A stretch of DNA of 64,000 nt, taken from NCBI GenBank assembly GCA_963785815.1, contig CAWAWN010000003.1:1116001-1180000 (forward strand), read 5' to 3'. The DNA comes from UBA4742 sp963785815. Lineage in GTDB: Bacteria > Actinomycetota > Acidimicrobiia > Acidimicrobiales > Acidimicrobilacustridaceae. The notes under the pieces were generated by a model. It had not been told where the DNA came from. It was given only the letters and a program-made list of their open reading frames with translations, and searched no databases. A program made the translations under genes and the position numbers. Shown here one piece after another: positions 27,018-35,371 of the stretch (position 1 is the stretch's first letter; the number at the start of each line of letters is the position of its first letter).

Positions 27018-27023
27018 TAGCGT
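27018..27023 (+). promoter_or_regulatory. -10 box TAGCGT for leaderless ROK mRNA
   Basis: TAGCGT, 7 bases, GTG 27031; no ribosome site. Confidence 0.5.
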
Positions 27024-27030
27024 CGCCGGC

Positions 27031-27954
27031 GTGCCCGGGGGAAGCGTGCTGGCCGTCGACATCGGCGGGACCAAGCTGGCCGCCGGTCTGGTCGATGATG
27101 GTGGGCAGATCCGGGTCCGGGCCCAGGTGCCCACCGCCCACCTGGCCCCCGGCCGGGGCGACGAGCTGTTCGGGGCGCTGGTCGACCTGGTCGACGGGGT
27201 GCGCGCCCAGGGCGCGGCCCGGGGCGTCGAGCCCGCGGTGTGCGGCGTGGGCAGCGGCGGCCCCATGACCGCCGGTGGTCAGGAGCTGTCGCCGCTCAAC
27301 ATCCCCGCCTGGCGCAGCTACCCGCTGCGGGCCCGCTTGGCCGAGCACACCGGCCTCGACGTGTACGTCGACAACGACGCCAAGGCGCTGGCCCTGGCCG
27401 AGGGCTGGCTGGGCGCGGCCCGTGGGGTCGACGACTTCCTGGCCATGGTGGTGTCCACCGGGGTGGGAGGCGGCGTGGTGCTCGACGGCCGCCTGCTGGA
27501 CGGAGCCGCGGGAAACGCCGGGCACATCGGCCACGTCAACGTGGAGCCCGACGGCCGGGCCTGCCGGTGCGGCAGCGCCGGCTGCCTCGAGGCCGAGGCC
27601 TCGGGCACGGCCATCGCCGAGATCACCGGCGCGCCGCCGGCCCAGGCCGACGCCGCGGTGGTGGCCCGGGTGGGCACCCTGGTGGGCCGGGCCGTGGCCG
27701 ACGTGGCCACCTTGCTCGACCTGCACCTGGCCGTGGTGGCCGGGTCCGTGGCCCTGGGCTTCGGCGCGCCGTTCTTCGCCGCCGCGCAGACCGAGATCGA
27801 CCACCGGGCCCGGCTCGACTTCGTCCGAGGATGTCGCATCGTGCCGGCCGGGCTCGGGGCCGAGGGTCCGCTGGTGGGGGCGGCGGCGGTGGGCCGACGG
27901 GGTCGGGGGTGGTCGTTGGGCGCGGGGCGGACCGCGGCGGCGGACCCGCAGTAG
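27031..27954 (+). CDS. ROK-family sugar kinase
   Basis: 307 residues. LAVDIGGTKLAAGLVD, the catalytic Asp in VYVDNDAKALALAEGW, MVVSTGVGGGVVLDG, GNAGHIGHVNVEPDG and the zinc motif CRCGSAGCLEAEASG show a complete kinase of the ROK family, the second in this window and only distantly alike the first. No HTH domain. The sugar substrate (glucose, N-acetylmannosamine or another) cannot be told. GTG 27031 fits the -10 spacing. Upstream is a large palindrome; downstream, its TAG stop overlaps the next gene's -10 box. Confidence 0.83.
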   Translation: MPGGSVLAVDIGGTKLAAGLVDDGGQIRVRAQVPTAHLAPGRGDELFGALVDLVDGVRAQGAARGVEPAVCGVGSGGPMTAGGQELSPLNIPAWRSYPLRARLAEHTGLDVYVDNDAKALALAEGWLGAARGVDDFLAMVVSTGVGGGVVLDGRLLDGAAGNAGHIGHVNVEPDGRACRCGSAGCLEAEASGTAIAEITGAPPAQADAAVVARVGTLVGRAVADVATLLDLHLAVVAGSVALGFGAPFFAAAQTEIDHRARLDFVRGCRIVPAGLGAEGPLVGAAAVGRRGRGWSLGAGRTAAADPQ

Positions 27955-27957
27955 CCT
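27952..27957 (+). promoter_or_regulatory. -10 box TAGCCT overlapping ROK stop codon
   Basis: TAGCCT, 6 bases, then GTG 27964 of the acyl-CoA dehydrogenase. The TAG is also the ROK stop. Confidence 0.5.
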
Positions 27958-27963
27958 CGCTCC

Positions 27964-29220
27964 GTGGACCCCACCTACCCGGCCGAGGCCGAGGCCTACC
28001 GGGAGAAGATCCAGGCCTTCCTGGCCGAGCACCTCCCCGAGGGCTGGCAGGGTGTGGGAGCCCTGCCCCGGGAGGAGGCCGAGGCCTTCGCCCGGTCGTG
28101 GCGCGTGGTGCTCCACGAGCACGGGCTGCTGGCCGCGTCGTGGCCTCGCCAGTACGGCGGTGGGGGGCTGAGCGAGCTCGAGCAGGTGGTCCTGGTCGAG
28201 GAGTTCTACCGGGCCGGCGCGCCCACCGGCACGGGCAACGACGTGTTCGGCATCCAGATGGTGGGCAACACCATCCTCGAATGGGGTACCGACGAGCAGA
28301 AGGCGCACTTCCTGCCCCGCATCCTGTCGGGCCAGGACATCTGGTGCCAGGGCTACTCCGAGCCCGACGCCGGGTCCGACCTCGGCAACCTCGGGTGTCG
28401 CGCCACGCTCGACGGCGACGAGTGGGTGATCGACGGGCAGAAGATCTGGACCTCGGCCGGGCACCTGGCCAACTGGATCTTCGTGCTGGCCCGCACCGAC
28501 CCCGACGCCCCCAAGCACAAGGGCATCTCCTTCCTGCTCGTGCCCATGGACCAGCCAGGCGTCGAGGTGCGCCCCATCCGGATGCTCACCGGCGACGCCG
28601 AGTTCAACGAGGTCTTCTTCACCGGTGCCCGCTGCCCGGCGGCCAACGTGGTGGGCCAGGTGCACGCGGGCTGGGCGGTGGCCATGACCCTGCTCGGCTA
28701 CGAGCGGGGCGAGGCGGCCGCCACCTTCCCCATCATGTTCCGCACCGAGCTGGATCGCTTGCTGGCCCTGGCCGAGGGGTCGGGCCGGGCGGAGGACCCG
28801 CTGATCCGCCAGCGCCTGGCCGGGTGCTGGGCCCGGGTCGAGATCATGCGCTACCTCGGTATGCGCACCCTCACGCGCTACCTGGCCGGCGGACATCCGG
28901 GCCCCGACGCCTCCATCTTCAAGCTCTACTGGAGCGAGTACCACCAGGTGGTCACCGAGCTGGCCGTCGACCTGGTCGGGACCGAGGCGCTGGCCCCCAG
29001 CGGGCGCTGGCCGTCCAGCTCGTTCCAGGCCGACGACGCCGGGGCCCCCAACGACAGCGCCTCGTGGGTGGGGACCTTCTACGCGGCGCGGGCGGGCACC
29101 ATCTACGCCGGCACCTCCCAGGTGCAGCGCAACATCCTGGGCGAGATGGTGCTCGGCCTGCCCAAGGAGCCGGGTGGGCCGACCGGCACCTGGCGCGAGC
29201 TGCAACGATCCGAGGCGTGA
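27964..29220 (+). CDS. Acyl-CoA dehydrogenase
   Basis: 418 residues of the FAD-dependent acyl-CoA dehydrogenase superfamily. WCQGYSEPDAGSDLGNLGCRA and GQKIWTSAGHLANWIFVLARTD are the two signature loops for FAD and substrate; MLTGDAEFNEVFFTGARCPAANVVG follows; the C-terminus has GTIYAGTSQVQRNILGEMVLGLPK, the usual FAD-contact end. Oxidises an acyl-CoA to the 2-enoyl-CoA; chain length or steroid-type substrate cannot be judged. GTG 27964 matches promoter spacing. No CoA-ligase or thiolase sits nearby. Confidence 0.9.
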   Translation: MDPTYPAEAEAYREKIQAFLAEHLPEGWQGVGALPREEAEAFARSWRVVLHEHGLLAASWPRQYGGGGLSELEQVVLVEEFYRAGAPTGTGNDVFGIQMVGNTILEWGTDEQKAHFLPRILSGQDIWCQGYSEPDAGSDLGNLGCRATLDGDEWVIDGQKIWTSAGHLANWIFVLARTDPDAPKHKGISFLLVPMDQPGVEVRPIRMLTGDAEFNEVFFTGARCPAANVVGQVHAGWAVAMTLLGYERGEAAATFPIMFRTELDRLLALAEGSGRAEDPLIRQRLAGCWARVEIMRYLGMRTLTRYLAGGHPGPDASIFKLYWSEYHQVVTELAVDLVGTEALAPSGRWPSSSFQADDAGAPNDSASWVGTFYAARAGTIYAGTSQVQRNILGEMVLGLPKEPGGPTGTWRELQRSEA

Positions 29221-29519
29221 GCGCGCCCCCCGACACCGGGCACCGGGCCGCGCCGACCGCGGGGCGCATCCGCTGGGCCCTGGCGGCCACGGGTGCGCTG
29301 GTGCGCCATCCCGAGCTGTGGACCACCGCCGTGCGCCAGGCCCTGGTGCTGGCACCGCCGGGCTGGTGGCGGTCGAGGCCGTGGCTGCCCTGGCCCGATC
29401 CGGCCTACCTGCGCTTCCGCCTGCAGGTGGCGTACGGCGACCCGAACCGCCGGCCCGAGCCCGCGGACCTGGTCACCTACCTGCACTGGTGCCGCGCCTG
29501 GCCCCGGGTCACCCGCTGA
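29217..29519 (+). CDS. Conserved small protein of unknown function
   Basis: 100 residues, starting at GTG 29217 overlapping the acyl-CoA dehydrogenase stop (GTGA). Rich in Trp, Pro and Arg; segments RHPELWTTAVRQALVLAPPGWWRSRPWLPWPDPAYLRFRLQVAYGD are typical of small actinobacterial proteins found with unrelated neighbours. No membrane segment or motif with known function. Confidence 0.65.
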   Translation: MSAPPDTGHRAAPTAGRIRWALAATGALVRHPELWTTAVRQALVLAPPGWWRSRPWLPWPDPAYLRFRLQVAYGDPNRRPEPADLVTYLHWCRAWPRVTR

Positions 29520-29524
29520 AACGT

Positions 29525-29547
29525 CCCGGCATCTCGCCGATGCCGGG
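29525..29547 (+). terminator. Hairpin, possible transcription terminator
   Basis: CCCGGCAT (29525-29532), 7-base loop, ATGCCGGG (29540-29547), 5 bases after the stop of the small protein gene and immediately before the HNH-gene promoter. No T-run follows, as is common at this GC content. Confidence 0.5.
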
Positions 29548-29550
29548 CGC

Positions 29551-29556
29551 TAGCCT
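29551..29556 (+). promoter_or_regulatory. -10 box TAGCCT for leaderless HNH-nuclease mRNA
   Basis: TAGCCT, 6 bases, ATG 29563; no ribosome site. Confidence 0.5.
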
Positions 29557-29562
29557 CGGGGG

Positions 29563-30069
29563 ATGGGCCGGTCGCTGGTGCTCAACGCCACCTACGAGCC
29601 GCTGTGCGTGGTGTCGGATCGGCGGGCGGCGGTCCTCGTGCTGTGCGACAAGGCCGACCTGGTGCACCCCTCGGGGGAGTGCCTGCACTCCGAGCAGCTG
29701 ACCGTGCCCATCCCATCGGTGGTGCGCCTGCGCAGCTTCGTGCGCGTGCCCTACCAGCGCCGCACCGCCATCAGCCGCCGCGGGGTCTTCCTGCGCGACG
29801 ACGGCGAGTGCCAGTACTGCGGCAGCCGGGCCGAGAGCATCGACCACATCGTCCCGCGCAGCCGCGGCGGCCGGCACGAGTGGGAGAACGTGGTGGCGGC
29901 CTGTCGTCGTTGCAACACCTCCAAGCGCGACCGCTACCTGCACGAGACCAACATGTGCCTGCGGCGACCGCCCGAGGCGCCCCGGCACCTGAGCTGGGTG
30001 ACGGTGGCGGTGGGCCGGGTGCCCGAGGTGTGGGAGCCGTACCTGAGCGACGCGGCCATCCCGGCCTAG
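29563..30069 (+). CDS. HNH endonuclease family protein
   Basis: 168 residues. CxxC zinc pair in GECQYCGSRA, the HNH core SIDHIVPRSRGGRHEWENVVAACRRCN with the second CxxC, and GRSLVLNATYEPLCVVSDRRA at the N-terminus identify the actinobacterial HNH family close to the division or central genes, conserved and not obviously mobile. Expected to be a metal-dependent DNA nuclease; the cellular role is not known. ATG 29563 is fixed by the -10 box. Confidence 0.87.
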   Translation: MGRSLVLNATYEPLCVVSDRRAAVLVLCDKADLVHPSGECLHSEQLTVPIPSVVRLRSFVRVPYQRRTAISRRGVFLRDDGECQYCGSRAESIDHIVPRSRGGRHEWENVVAACRRCNTSKRDRYLHETNMCLRRPPEAPRHLSWVTVAVGRVPEVWEPYLSDAAIPA

Positions 30070-30081
30070 GACCAGGCCCGG

Positions 30082-31206
30082 GTGCCCGACCAGGCGGAGC
30101 TGGCCGCCCTCGAGCTGGTGCGGGTCCGCGTGCCCATGCGGCGCGCCCGCCAGGCCGCCCACGGCACGATGCCGCCCGAGCGCGACGTGGTCCTGGTCCG
30201 GGCCCTCGGTGCCGACGGCCTCGAGGGGTGGGGGGAGTGCAGCGCGCTGGAGGCGCCGACCTACACGGGCGAGTACACCGGCGCGGCCTGGGCCGTCCTG
30301 CGTGACCACGTGGCGCCCCTGGCCCTGGCCGGGGGGCGCAACCGGGCGATCGGCCATCCCATGGCGTCGGCCGCGGTGGACGTGGCCGTCACCGACCTCG
30401 CGCTGCGCCGCCAGGGGACCACGTTGGGCGGCGCGTTGGGGCGAGGCGACGGCGAGTCGCCGGGGCTGGCGTGGACGGCGGTGGTGGGCGTGCAGCCCAC
30501 GGTCGACGACCTGCTCGCCGAGGTCGACGACGCCCGGCGCGCCGGCGCGGCGGCGGTGAAGCTCAAGATCACCCGGGAGTGGGATCTCGAACCCGTCCGC
30601 GCCGTGCGTGCCGCCCATGCCGCGCTGCGGCTGGCGGTGGACGCCAACGGCGCCTACGGCCGGGACGACACGGACCACCTGGTGGCCCTCGCCCGACTCC
30701 TGTCCGATGGGCACGGCTACCTCGAGCAGCCGTTGGCCGCCGGCGACATCGCCGGCCTGCACCAGCTGGCGCCGCGGCTGGCGGTGCCCATCGCCCTAGA
30801 CGAGTCGGTGGTGTCGGCCACCGATGCCGGCGTGGTGGGGGCGGTGGGGGCCCGTGGCCTCATCAACGTGAAGCCGGCCCGACTGGGTGGGGTCAGTTCG
30901 ACGCTCGCCCTGTCGACCCTGGTGGCCGGCCAGTCCCGCAAGCGTCGACCGCAGACGTTCCTGGGAGGCCTGTTCGAGACGGGTGTGGGGCGCTCCGCGG
31001 CACTGGCCATCGGCCGGGCCGTGGTCACCCGACCCGAGACCGACCTGGGTCCCAGCGCCTGGTACTTCGACGACGACCTGACCGATCCCGTGGTCCTCGG
31101 GCCCGACGGGTTGCACGACGGTTCGGCCCGACCCGGCCTGAGCCGGGCGCCGCGACCCGATCGCCTGGCCGAGGTGGCCGTCGACCGGTTGCTCATCCGG
31201 CGGTGA
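30082..31206 (+). CDS. Enolase-superfamily protein, o-succinylbenzoate synthase-like
   Basis: 374 residues with the full MLE-subgroup barrel: Lys pair in AAVKLKITREW, metal ligands Asp in LAVDANGAYG, Glu in YLEQPLAAGD and Asp in IALDESVVS, then Lys in INVKPARLGGVSS. That set, and the loop ETGVGRSAALAIG, match o-succinylbenzoate synthase (MenC), which dehydrates SHCHC in menaquinone synthesis; N-acylamino acid racemases share it, and no other men gene is nearby. It starts at GTG 30082, 12 bases after the HNH gene, and is overlapped at its end by the next gene (GTGA). Confidence 0.82.
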   Translation: MPDQAELAALELVRVRVPMRRARQAAHGTMPPERDVVLVRALGADGLEGWGECSALEAPTYTGEYTGAAWAVLRDHVAPLALAGGRNRAIGHPMASAAVDVAVTDLALRRQGTTLGGALGRGDGESPGLAWTAVVGVQPTVDDLLAEVDDARRAGAAAVKLKITREWDLEPVRAVRAAHAALRLAVDANGAYGRDDTDHLVALARLLSDGHGYLEQPLAAGDIAGLHQLAPRLAVPIALDESVVSATDAGVVGAVGARGLINVKPARLGGVSSTLALSTLVAGQSRKRRPQTFLGGLFETGVGRSAALAIGRAVVTRPETDLGPSAWYFDDDLTDPVVLGPDGLHDGSARPGLSRAPRPDRLAEVAVDRLLIRR

Positions 31207-31889
31207 CCATCCGGGTCGAGGGCATGGGCCGGTCCGGTCGCTTCCAGGTGCAGCGCCGATGGGGCACGGCCGACGAGCTGCACGACCAGTCCTGGCCCGA
31301 CCCGCTCGTGCCCACGGTGTGGGATCTGCGGGTCCGCGGCCCGGCCCTCGTCCTCGGCTCCACCCAGCGGGCCGCCGCGGTCGACCGACCCCAGCTCGAC
31401 CACCTGGGCGTGGCCCTGGCCAGCCGTCGCAGCGGCGGGGGAGCCGTCGTGCTCGAGCCGGGCAACGGGGTGTGGCTCGACGTGCTCGTCCCCCGAGGCG
31501 ACCCGACCTGGGACGACGACGTCGGCCGGTCCTTCACGTGGCTGGGGCGCGCCTGGGTGACCGCGCTGCGGTCGCTCGGCCTCGATGCCCAGCTCCACCA
31601 CGGGTCACCCGAGCGGGGTGTCCTGGCTCGCACCGTGTGCTTCGCTGGGCTCGGCGCGGGCGAGGTCACCATCGGCGGGGCCAAGGCCGTGGGCCTGTCG
31701 CAGCGGCGGACGCGGGCCGGGGCCCGGTTCCAGTGCGTGTGCTATCGCCGGTGGTGGCCCGAGCCGCTGCGCGCCCTGGGCGTCGATCCGGCCCGGGTGG
31801 GCGCCGTGGCGGCGGTCGACCTGGCGCCGGAGGTGGTGTCTCGGGCGGTCGTGGCCGCCATGGGGGGTGTCGTCAGCCGCTCGTGCTGA
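31203..31889 (+). CDS. Lipoate-protein ligase-like (BPL_LplA_LipB) protein
   Basis: 228 residues with the biotin/lipoate ligase fold: VALASRRSGGGAVVLEPGNGVWLDVLVP is the Arg-Arg-Ser-Gly-Gly-Gly lipoate or lipoyl-AMP motif, and EVTIGGAKAVGLSQRRTRAGARFQC contains the catalytic Lys (GGAKAVG). Likely ligates or moves lipoyl groups to lipoyl domain proteins, though a role restricted to sensing is possible. GTG 31203 overlaps the MenC-like stop. It converges with the lipoprotein gene, overlapping by 17 bases. Confidence 0.77.
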   Translation: MTIRVEGMGRSGRFQVQRRWGTADELHDQSWPDPLVPTVWDLRVRGPALVLGSTQRAAAVDRPQLDHLGVALASRRSGGGAVVLEPGNGVWLDVLVPRGDPTWDDDVGRSFTWLGRAWVTALRSLGLDAQLHHGSPERGVLARTVCFAGLGAGEVTIGGAKAVGLSQRRTRAGARFQCVCYRRWWPEPLRALGVDPARVGAVAAVDLAPEVVSRAVVAAMGGVVSRSC

Positions 31890-32379
31890 TGCCGCACGCC
31901 TTCACCGCGGTCTGGGTCGCGGTCGAGACCTCCGAGGAGTTGTTGCCCGTCAGCTTGGTGTCGTCGATGCCGATGATGGCCGAGATGATCTTGCCGGTGG
32001 CGCAGGACTTCTGCGCGGCGGAGATGCTGGCCGGGGCGCCGGTGAAGACCGAGACCTCGATCAGCTGGTTGGTCAGGTTCGGGTCGCAGGTGTTGGCGGC
32101 GCGGGTCAGGCGCACACCCACGGCGTCGGGCAGGCTGGCCAGCGCGCTGGCCGACACGACCTTCTCGGTCTGCGTGCGATCGGCGGCGCTCAGCTTGGCG
32201 TAGGTGCAGTTCGCGAAGGAGGGCGGCAGCGTCGGCGCCTTGGCCTGGTCGGGCGTGAAGAAGACCGTCAGGCCCTTGGTGTACGGCGGGGTGGCCTTGG
32301 GCGACGAGGAGCAGGCAGCGGCCATGCTGACCACGGCGAGCAGGGTGACGGCGACGGTGAGAGCTCTGGGTACGTGCAC
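31873..32379 (-). CDS. Secreted lipoprotein, unknown function
   Basis: 168 residues. Signal peptide ending in the lipobox SMAAAC at about residues 15-23, then a Ser-rich linker and a mature domain containing four Cys (NCTY, NTCD, KSCA, KACG) that could form disulfides. No family recognised. GTG 32379 is preceded by minus-strand TACGGT with 7-base spacing (leaderless). Anchored to the outer leaflet of the membrane. Confidence 0.72.
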   Translation of the reverse strand: MHVPRALTVAVTLLAVVSMAAACSSSPKATPPYTKGLTVFFTPDQAKAPTLPPSFANCTYAKLSAADRTQTEKVVSASALASLPDAVGVRLTRAANTCDPNLTNQLIEVSVFTGAPASISAAQKSCATGKIISAIIGIDDTKLTGNNSSEVSTATQTAVKACGISTSG

Positions 32380-32386
32380 CGGGCGA

Positions 32387-32392
32387 ACCGTA
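32387..32392 (-). promoter_or_regulatory. -10 box TACGGT for lipoprotein gene
   Basis: Minus-strand TACGGT, 7 bases before GTG 32379. Confidence 0.5.
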
Positions 32393-32429
32393 CCGGCTGG
32401 GACGGCCCGGAGCGGTCGCCCGGTCTCGC

Positions 32430-32999
32430 TCAGCCGATCGGCGTGCCGTGGCCGCCGGTGCACCAGGCGCCCTGCTCGTTGCCCTGGTTGCCGCCGATGA
32501 AGTGCTGGACGAACTGGAGCAGGCGGGGATCGGTCGGCGACCCGAGGGCCAGCTGGGCTCCCCAGGCGGACGCCACGATGGGGGTGCGCAGCCCGGGGTA
32601 GGGGCTCAGCAGGAGGTAGCGCTGGGTCCCGTCGTAGTGCGAGGACACGAACGCGCGGAGCTGGGACACCTGAGCCGCCGGCAGCGACGGCAGGTAGGTG
32701 ATCCACACGGTGCCGTGCTCGAGGGAGTGGACCCCGTGCTCGTCGGGGATGGGCTGGTCGTAGATGCCGCAGTTCTCCCACACGGGGTTGTGGGCCCCAC
32801 CGGCGGGCGGCGCGCGGTCGTAGGTGACGGGATCGGTGGTGTGGGTGTGGTCGGTCTCGGGGAACACCGCCGTGCCCTTGGGCAGGCCGGGGCGGGAACC
32901 GCCGGGCGTGCCGGTGGCCTTCGACGACGTGCATCCGGCCAGCGCCAGCAGGGCGGCGAGCAGCCCGACCACCACGCGTCTGGATCCGGCCACCGCCAC
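32430..32999 (-). CDS. DUF3105 lipoprotein
   Basis: 189 residues. Signal peptide and lipobox ALAGC at about residues 15-20, then the DUF3105 domain with TDHTHTTDPVTYDRAPPAGGAHNPVWENCGIYDQPIPDEHGVHSLEHGTVWITYLPS: multiple His residues (HTHT, GAHN, HGVHSLEH) could bind metal. The family is secreted in actinobacteria and of unknown role. GTG 32999 is selected because TAGAGT stands 7 bases upstream; that box overlaps the LysR stop codon. Confidence 0.8.
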   Translation of the reverse strand: MAVAGSRRVVVGLLAALLALAGCTSSKATGTPGGSRPGLPKGTAVFPETDHTHTTDPVTYDRAPPAGGAHNPVWENCGIYDQPIPDEHGVHSLEHGTVWITYLPSLPAAQVSQLRAFVSSHYDGTQRYLLLSPYPGLRTPIVASAWGAQLALGSPTDPRLLQFVQHFIGGNQGNEQGAWCTGGHGTPIG

Positions 33000-33006
33000 G
33001 GCTCGG

Positions 33007-33012
33007 ACTCTA
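33007..33012 (-). promoter_or_regulatory. -10 box TAGAGT for DUF3105 lipoprotein
   Basis: Minus-strand TAGAGT, 7 bases before GTG 32999, inside the last codon and stop of the LysR gene. Confidence 0.5.
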
Positions 33013-33912
33013 GGCCGGGTCGACCGCCTCGCGGAGCGCGCCCTCGAGGGCGTCGGCGGCCGGGTTGGGGACCGCTTCGGCACGCCGGGCGACGACCAGG
33101 CGGCGGGTACCGATCTGTGGGCCGAGGGCGAGCTTGGCCGTGTCGCGCCGCCGGGGCGCGGCGGGCAGCACCGTCCAGCCCAGTCCGACGCGCACCATCT
33201 CGCGCAGCACCTCGGGTTGGTGCGACTCGGCCACCACGTCGAACGGCGCGCCCACCTGGCGCAGCGCCTGCTGGATGACGAGGCGGGTGTGGGCCTCGGC
33301 CGGGAACGTGACCCACGGACCCCAGTCGCGGGGTGGGCGCGCGAGGGCGCGGCGGTCGGGCGCGTGGACCAGGAGCGGTTCGTCCAGCAGGGGAGCGGTC
33401 ACGATCGACTCGACCCGCACCGGTGGCTCGACGCACACGACCAGGTCGAGCTCGGCCCGCCGGAGCAGGTCGAGCAGGGCGGCCGAGTTGGTCACGCTCA
33501 GGCGCAGGTCGAGCTCGCCCCGCTGGGTCAGGAACTGGCGCAAGGTGTGGGGGAAGTGCTCGACGGCGGCGGCATCGATCATCCCCACGCGCAGCGAACC
33601 GCCGCGTCCCTCGCGCTGCTGGTGGGTGTAGCGGGCCACGTCGACGGTGCGGGCCACCACGTCGCGGGCGTAGGCCAGCACCGGGCCGGCGCTGTCGGCC
33701 AGCACCCGGCGACGGCCGTCGCGCTCGAACAGCGCCATCCCCACGCGCCGCTCGAGCTCGGCCAGGCCCTGGCTCAGCGCGCTCGGCGTGACGCCCACAT
33801 CGGCCGCGGCCACCGCCCAGGTGGGGGCGTCGGCCACGGCCACCAGGTACTCGAGCTGCTGCACGGTCAGGTTCGGGGTGACGACCTCGTCGCCGGTTCG
33901 GTGGGTGGGCAC
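33010..33912 (-). CDS. LysR-family transcriptional regulator
   Basis: 300 residues. The N-terminal winged HTH reads LTVQQLEYLVAVADAPTWAVAAADVGVTPSALSQGLAELERRVGMALFERDGRR; the rest is the two-lobe effector-binding domain (LRVGMIDAAAVEHFPHTL; LDLVVCVEPPVRVESIV; ETLREMVRVGLGW-like). Divergent from the inositol-phosphate synthase gene, with a 17-bp palindrome between them, so regulation of that gene and of itself is likely. The effector is unknown. GTG 33912 is fixed by -10 box TATTCT 7 bases upstream. Confidence 0.88.
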   Translation of the reverse strand: MPTHRTGDEVVTPNLTVQQLEYLVAVADAPTWAVAAADVGVTPSALSQGLAELERRVGMALFERDGRRRVLADSAGPVLAYARDVVARTVDVARYTHQQREGRGGSLRVGMIDAAAVEHFPHTLRQFLTQRGELDLRLSVTNSAALLDLLRRAELDLVVCVEPPVRVESIVTAPLLDEPLLVHAPDRRALARPPRDWGPWVTFPAEAHTRLVIQQALRQVGAPFDVVAESHQPEVLREMVRVGLGWTVLPAAPRRRDTAKLALGPQIGTRRLVVARRAEAVPNPAADALEGALREAVDPA

Positions 33913-33919
33913 GGGCGTC

Positions 33920-33975
33920 AGAATAGTTCAGTATCACTGAACAAACTGCGGGCGACGATCAGATCCGTTTACAAT
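33920..33975. promoter_or_regulatory. Divergent promoters and LysR-type operator between LysR and ino1
   Basis: Minus -10 TATTCT (33925-33920), 7 bases before GTG 33912. Plus -10 TACAAT (33970-33975), 7 bases before ATG 33983. The palindrome GTTCAG-TATCA-CTGAAC (33926-33942) contains the T-N11-A pattern of LysR sites and overlaps the region upstream of the minus -10. It is placed about 28 bases upstream of the ino1 -10, typical for LysR activation. Confidence 0.7.
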
Positions 33976-33982
33976 TCGGGTC

Positions 33983-35287
33983 ATGTCCGAACCTCGCACC
34001 ATCGCACCCGCCACCGGACGCCTCGGCATCCTGACCCCCGGGCTGGGCGCCGTCGCCTCCACCTTCATGGCCGGGGTGCTGGCCATCCGCTCGCAGGGCG
34101 CCGCCCCCATCGGGTCGCTCACCCAGATGTCCCACATCCGCCTGGGCAGTCGCGACGAGGGTCGTGACCCGCTGATCAAGGACTTCGTGCCGCTCGCCTC
34201 GCTCGACGACATCGTGTTCGGCGCGTGGGACCCGATCTCGCCCAACGCCCTGGAGGCGGCCCGGACCGCCGGCGTGCTCGAGGACCGCGACCTGGCCGCC
34301 ATCTCCGGCGAGCTGGAGGGCATCGTGGCCATGCCCGCGGTGTTCGACCAGAGCTGGGTCAGCCGGCTGGAGGGCACGCGGGTCAAGACCGGCGCGTCGA
34401 AGATGGAGCTGGCCGAGCAGCTGATGGCCGACATCGAGCGGTTCCGCACCGAGAACGAGTGCGACCGCCTGGTCATGGTGTGGTGCGCGTCGACCGAGGC
34501 CTACCGCGACGTCACCGACGTCCACGCCACCATCGAGTCGTTCGAGCAGGGGCTGCGCGACAGCGACGAGATGATCTCGCCCAGCCAGATCTACGCCTAC
34601 GCCGCCATCATGTCGGGCGTCCCCTTCGCCAACGGCGCCCCGAACCTGAGCTGCGACGTGCCGTGCATGTTGGCCCTGGCCGAGCGGGAGGGCGTGCCCA
34701 TCGGCGGCAAGGACTTCAAGACGGGCCAGACCCTGATGAAGACGATCCTGGCCCCGGGGCTCAAGGCCCGCATGCTCGGCCTGCGGGGGTGGTACTCCAC
34801 CAACATCCTGGGCAACCGCGACGGCGAGGTGCTCGACGATCCCGAGAACTTCCGGTCGAAGGAGGTGTCCAAGCTGGGTGTGATCGACACCATCCTCCAG
34901 CCCGAGGCCTACCCCGAGCTGTACGGCAACATCGACCACGTGGTGCGCATCAACTACTACCCGCCCCGCGGCGACAACAAGGAGGGGTGGGACAACATCG
35001 ACATCTTCGGGTGGATGGGCTACCCGATGCAGATCAAGGTCAACTTCCTGTGCCGCGACTCGATCCTGGCCGCGCCCCTGGTGCTCGACCTGGCCCTGTT
35101 CTTCGACCTGGCCGCCCACGCCGGCGAGACGGGCGTGCAGGAGTGGTTGAGCTTCTACTTCAAGGCGCCCATGACCTCGGACCCGGCGCTCGATCCCGAG
35201 CACGACATCTTCATCCAGCAGATCAAGCTCAAGAACACCCTGCGCGAGTGGATGGGCGAGGAGCCGGTCACCCACAGCGAGGCCTGA
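33983..35287 (+). CDS. ino1: Inositol-3-phosphate synthase
   Basis: 434 residues. LGILTPGLGAVASTFMAGVLAIR is the NAD-binding Rossmann start; NGAPNLSCDVPCMLALAEREGVPIGGKDFKTGQTLMKT contains the conserved GGDDxKSGQT-like region; KVNFLCRDSILAAPLVLDLALFFDLA ends the catalytic domain. Converts glucose-6-phosphate to 1D-myo-inositol-3-phosphate, the source of inositol lipids and mycothiol. Longer than the mycobacterial enzyme (about 365), and closer to the second bacterial type. Leaderless start at ATG 33983. LysR control inferred from the palindrome. Confidence 0.92.
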   Translation: MSEPRTIAPATGRLGILTPGLGAVASTFMAGVLAIRSQGAAPIGSLTQMSHIRLGSRDEGRDPLIKDFVPLASLDDIVFGAWDPISPNALEAARTAGVLEDRDLAAISGELEGIVAMPAVFDQSWVSRLEGTRVKTGASKMELAEQLMADIERFRTENECDRLVMVWCASTEAYRDVTDVHATIESFEQGLRDSDEMISPSQIYAYAAIMSGVPFANGAPNLSCDVPCMLALAEREGVPIGGKDFKTGQTLMKTILAPGLKARMLGLRGWYSTNILGNRDGEVLDDPENFRSKEVSKLGVIDTILQPEAYPELYGNIDHVVRINYYPPRGDNKEGWDNIDIFGWMGYPMQIKVNFLCRDSILAAPLVLDLALFFDLAAHAGETGVQEWLSFYFKAPMTSDPALDPEHDIFIQQIKLKNTLREWMGEEPVTHSEA

Positions 35288-35371
35288 GCCCCGGTCTTTG
35301 CGCCCCGGATCGGGCGACCAGGTACCCAGGCGGTACCTCAGCATCCGAACCGGCGCAGGGCTGCCGTCTCG

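Noticed and set aside
26911..29355. 814-codon open frame on the minus strand
   Set aside because: Antisense shadow of the ROK kinase and acyl-CoA dehydrogenase; no domain seen.
29563..30069. HNH gene as a homing endonuclease or mobile element
   Set aside because: It is flanked by ordinary genes with its own promoter, normal composition and no intron, intein or repeat borders.
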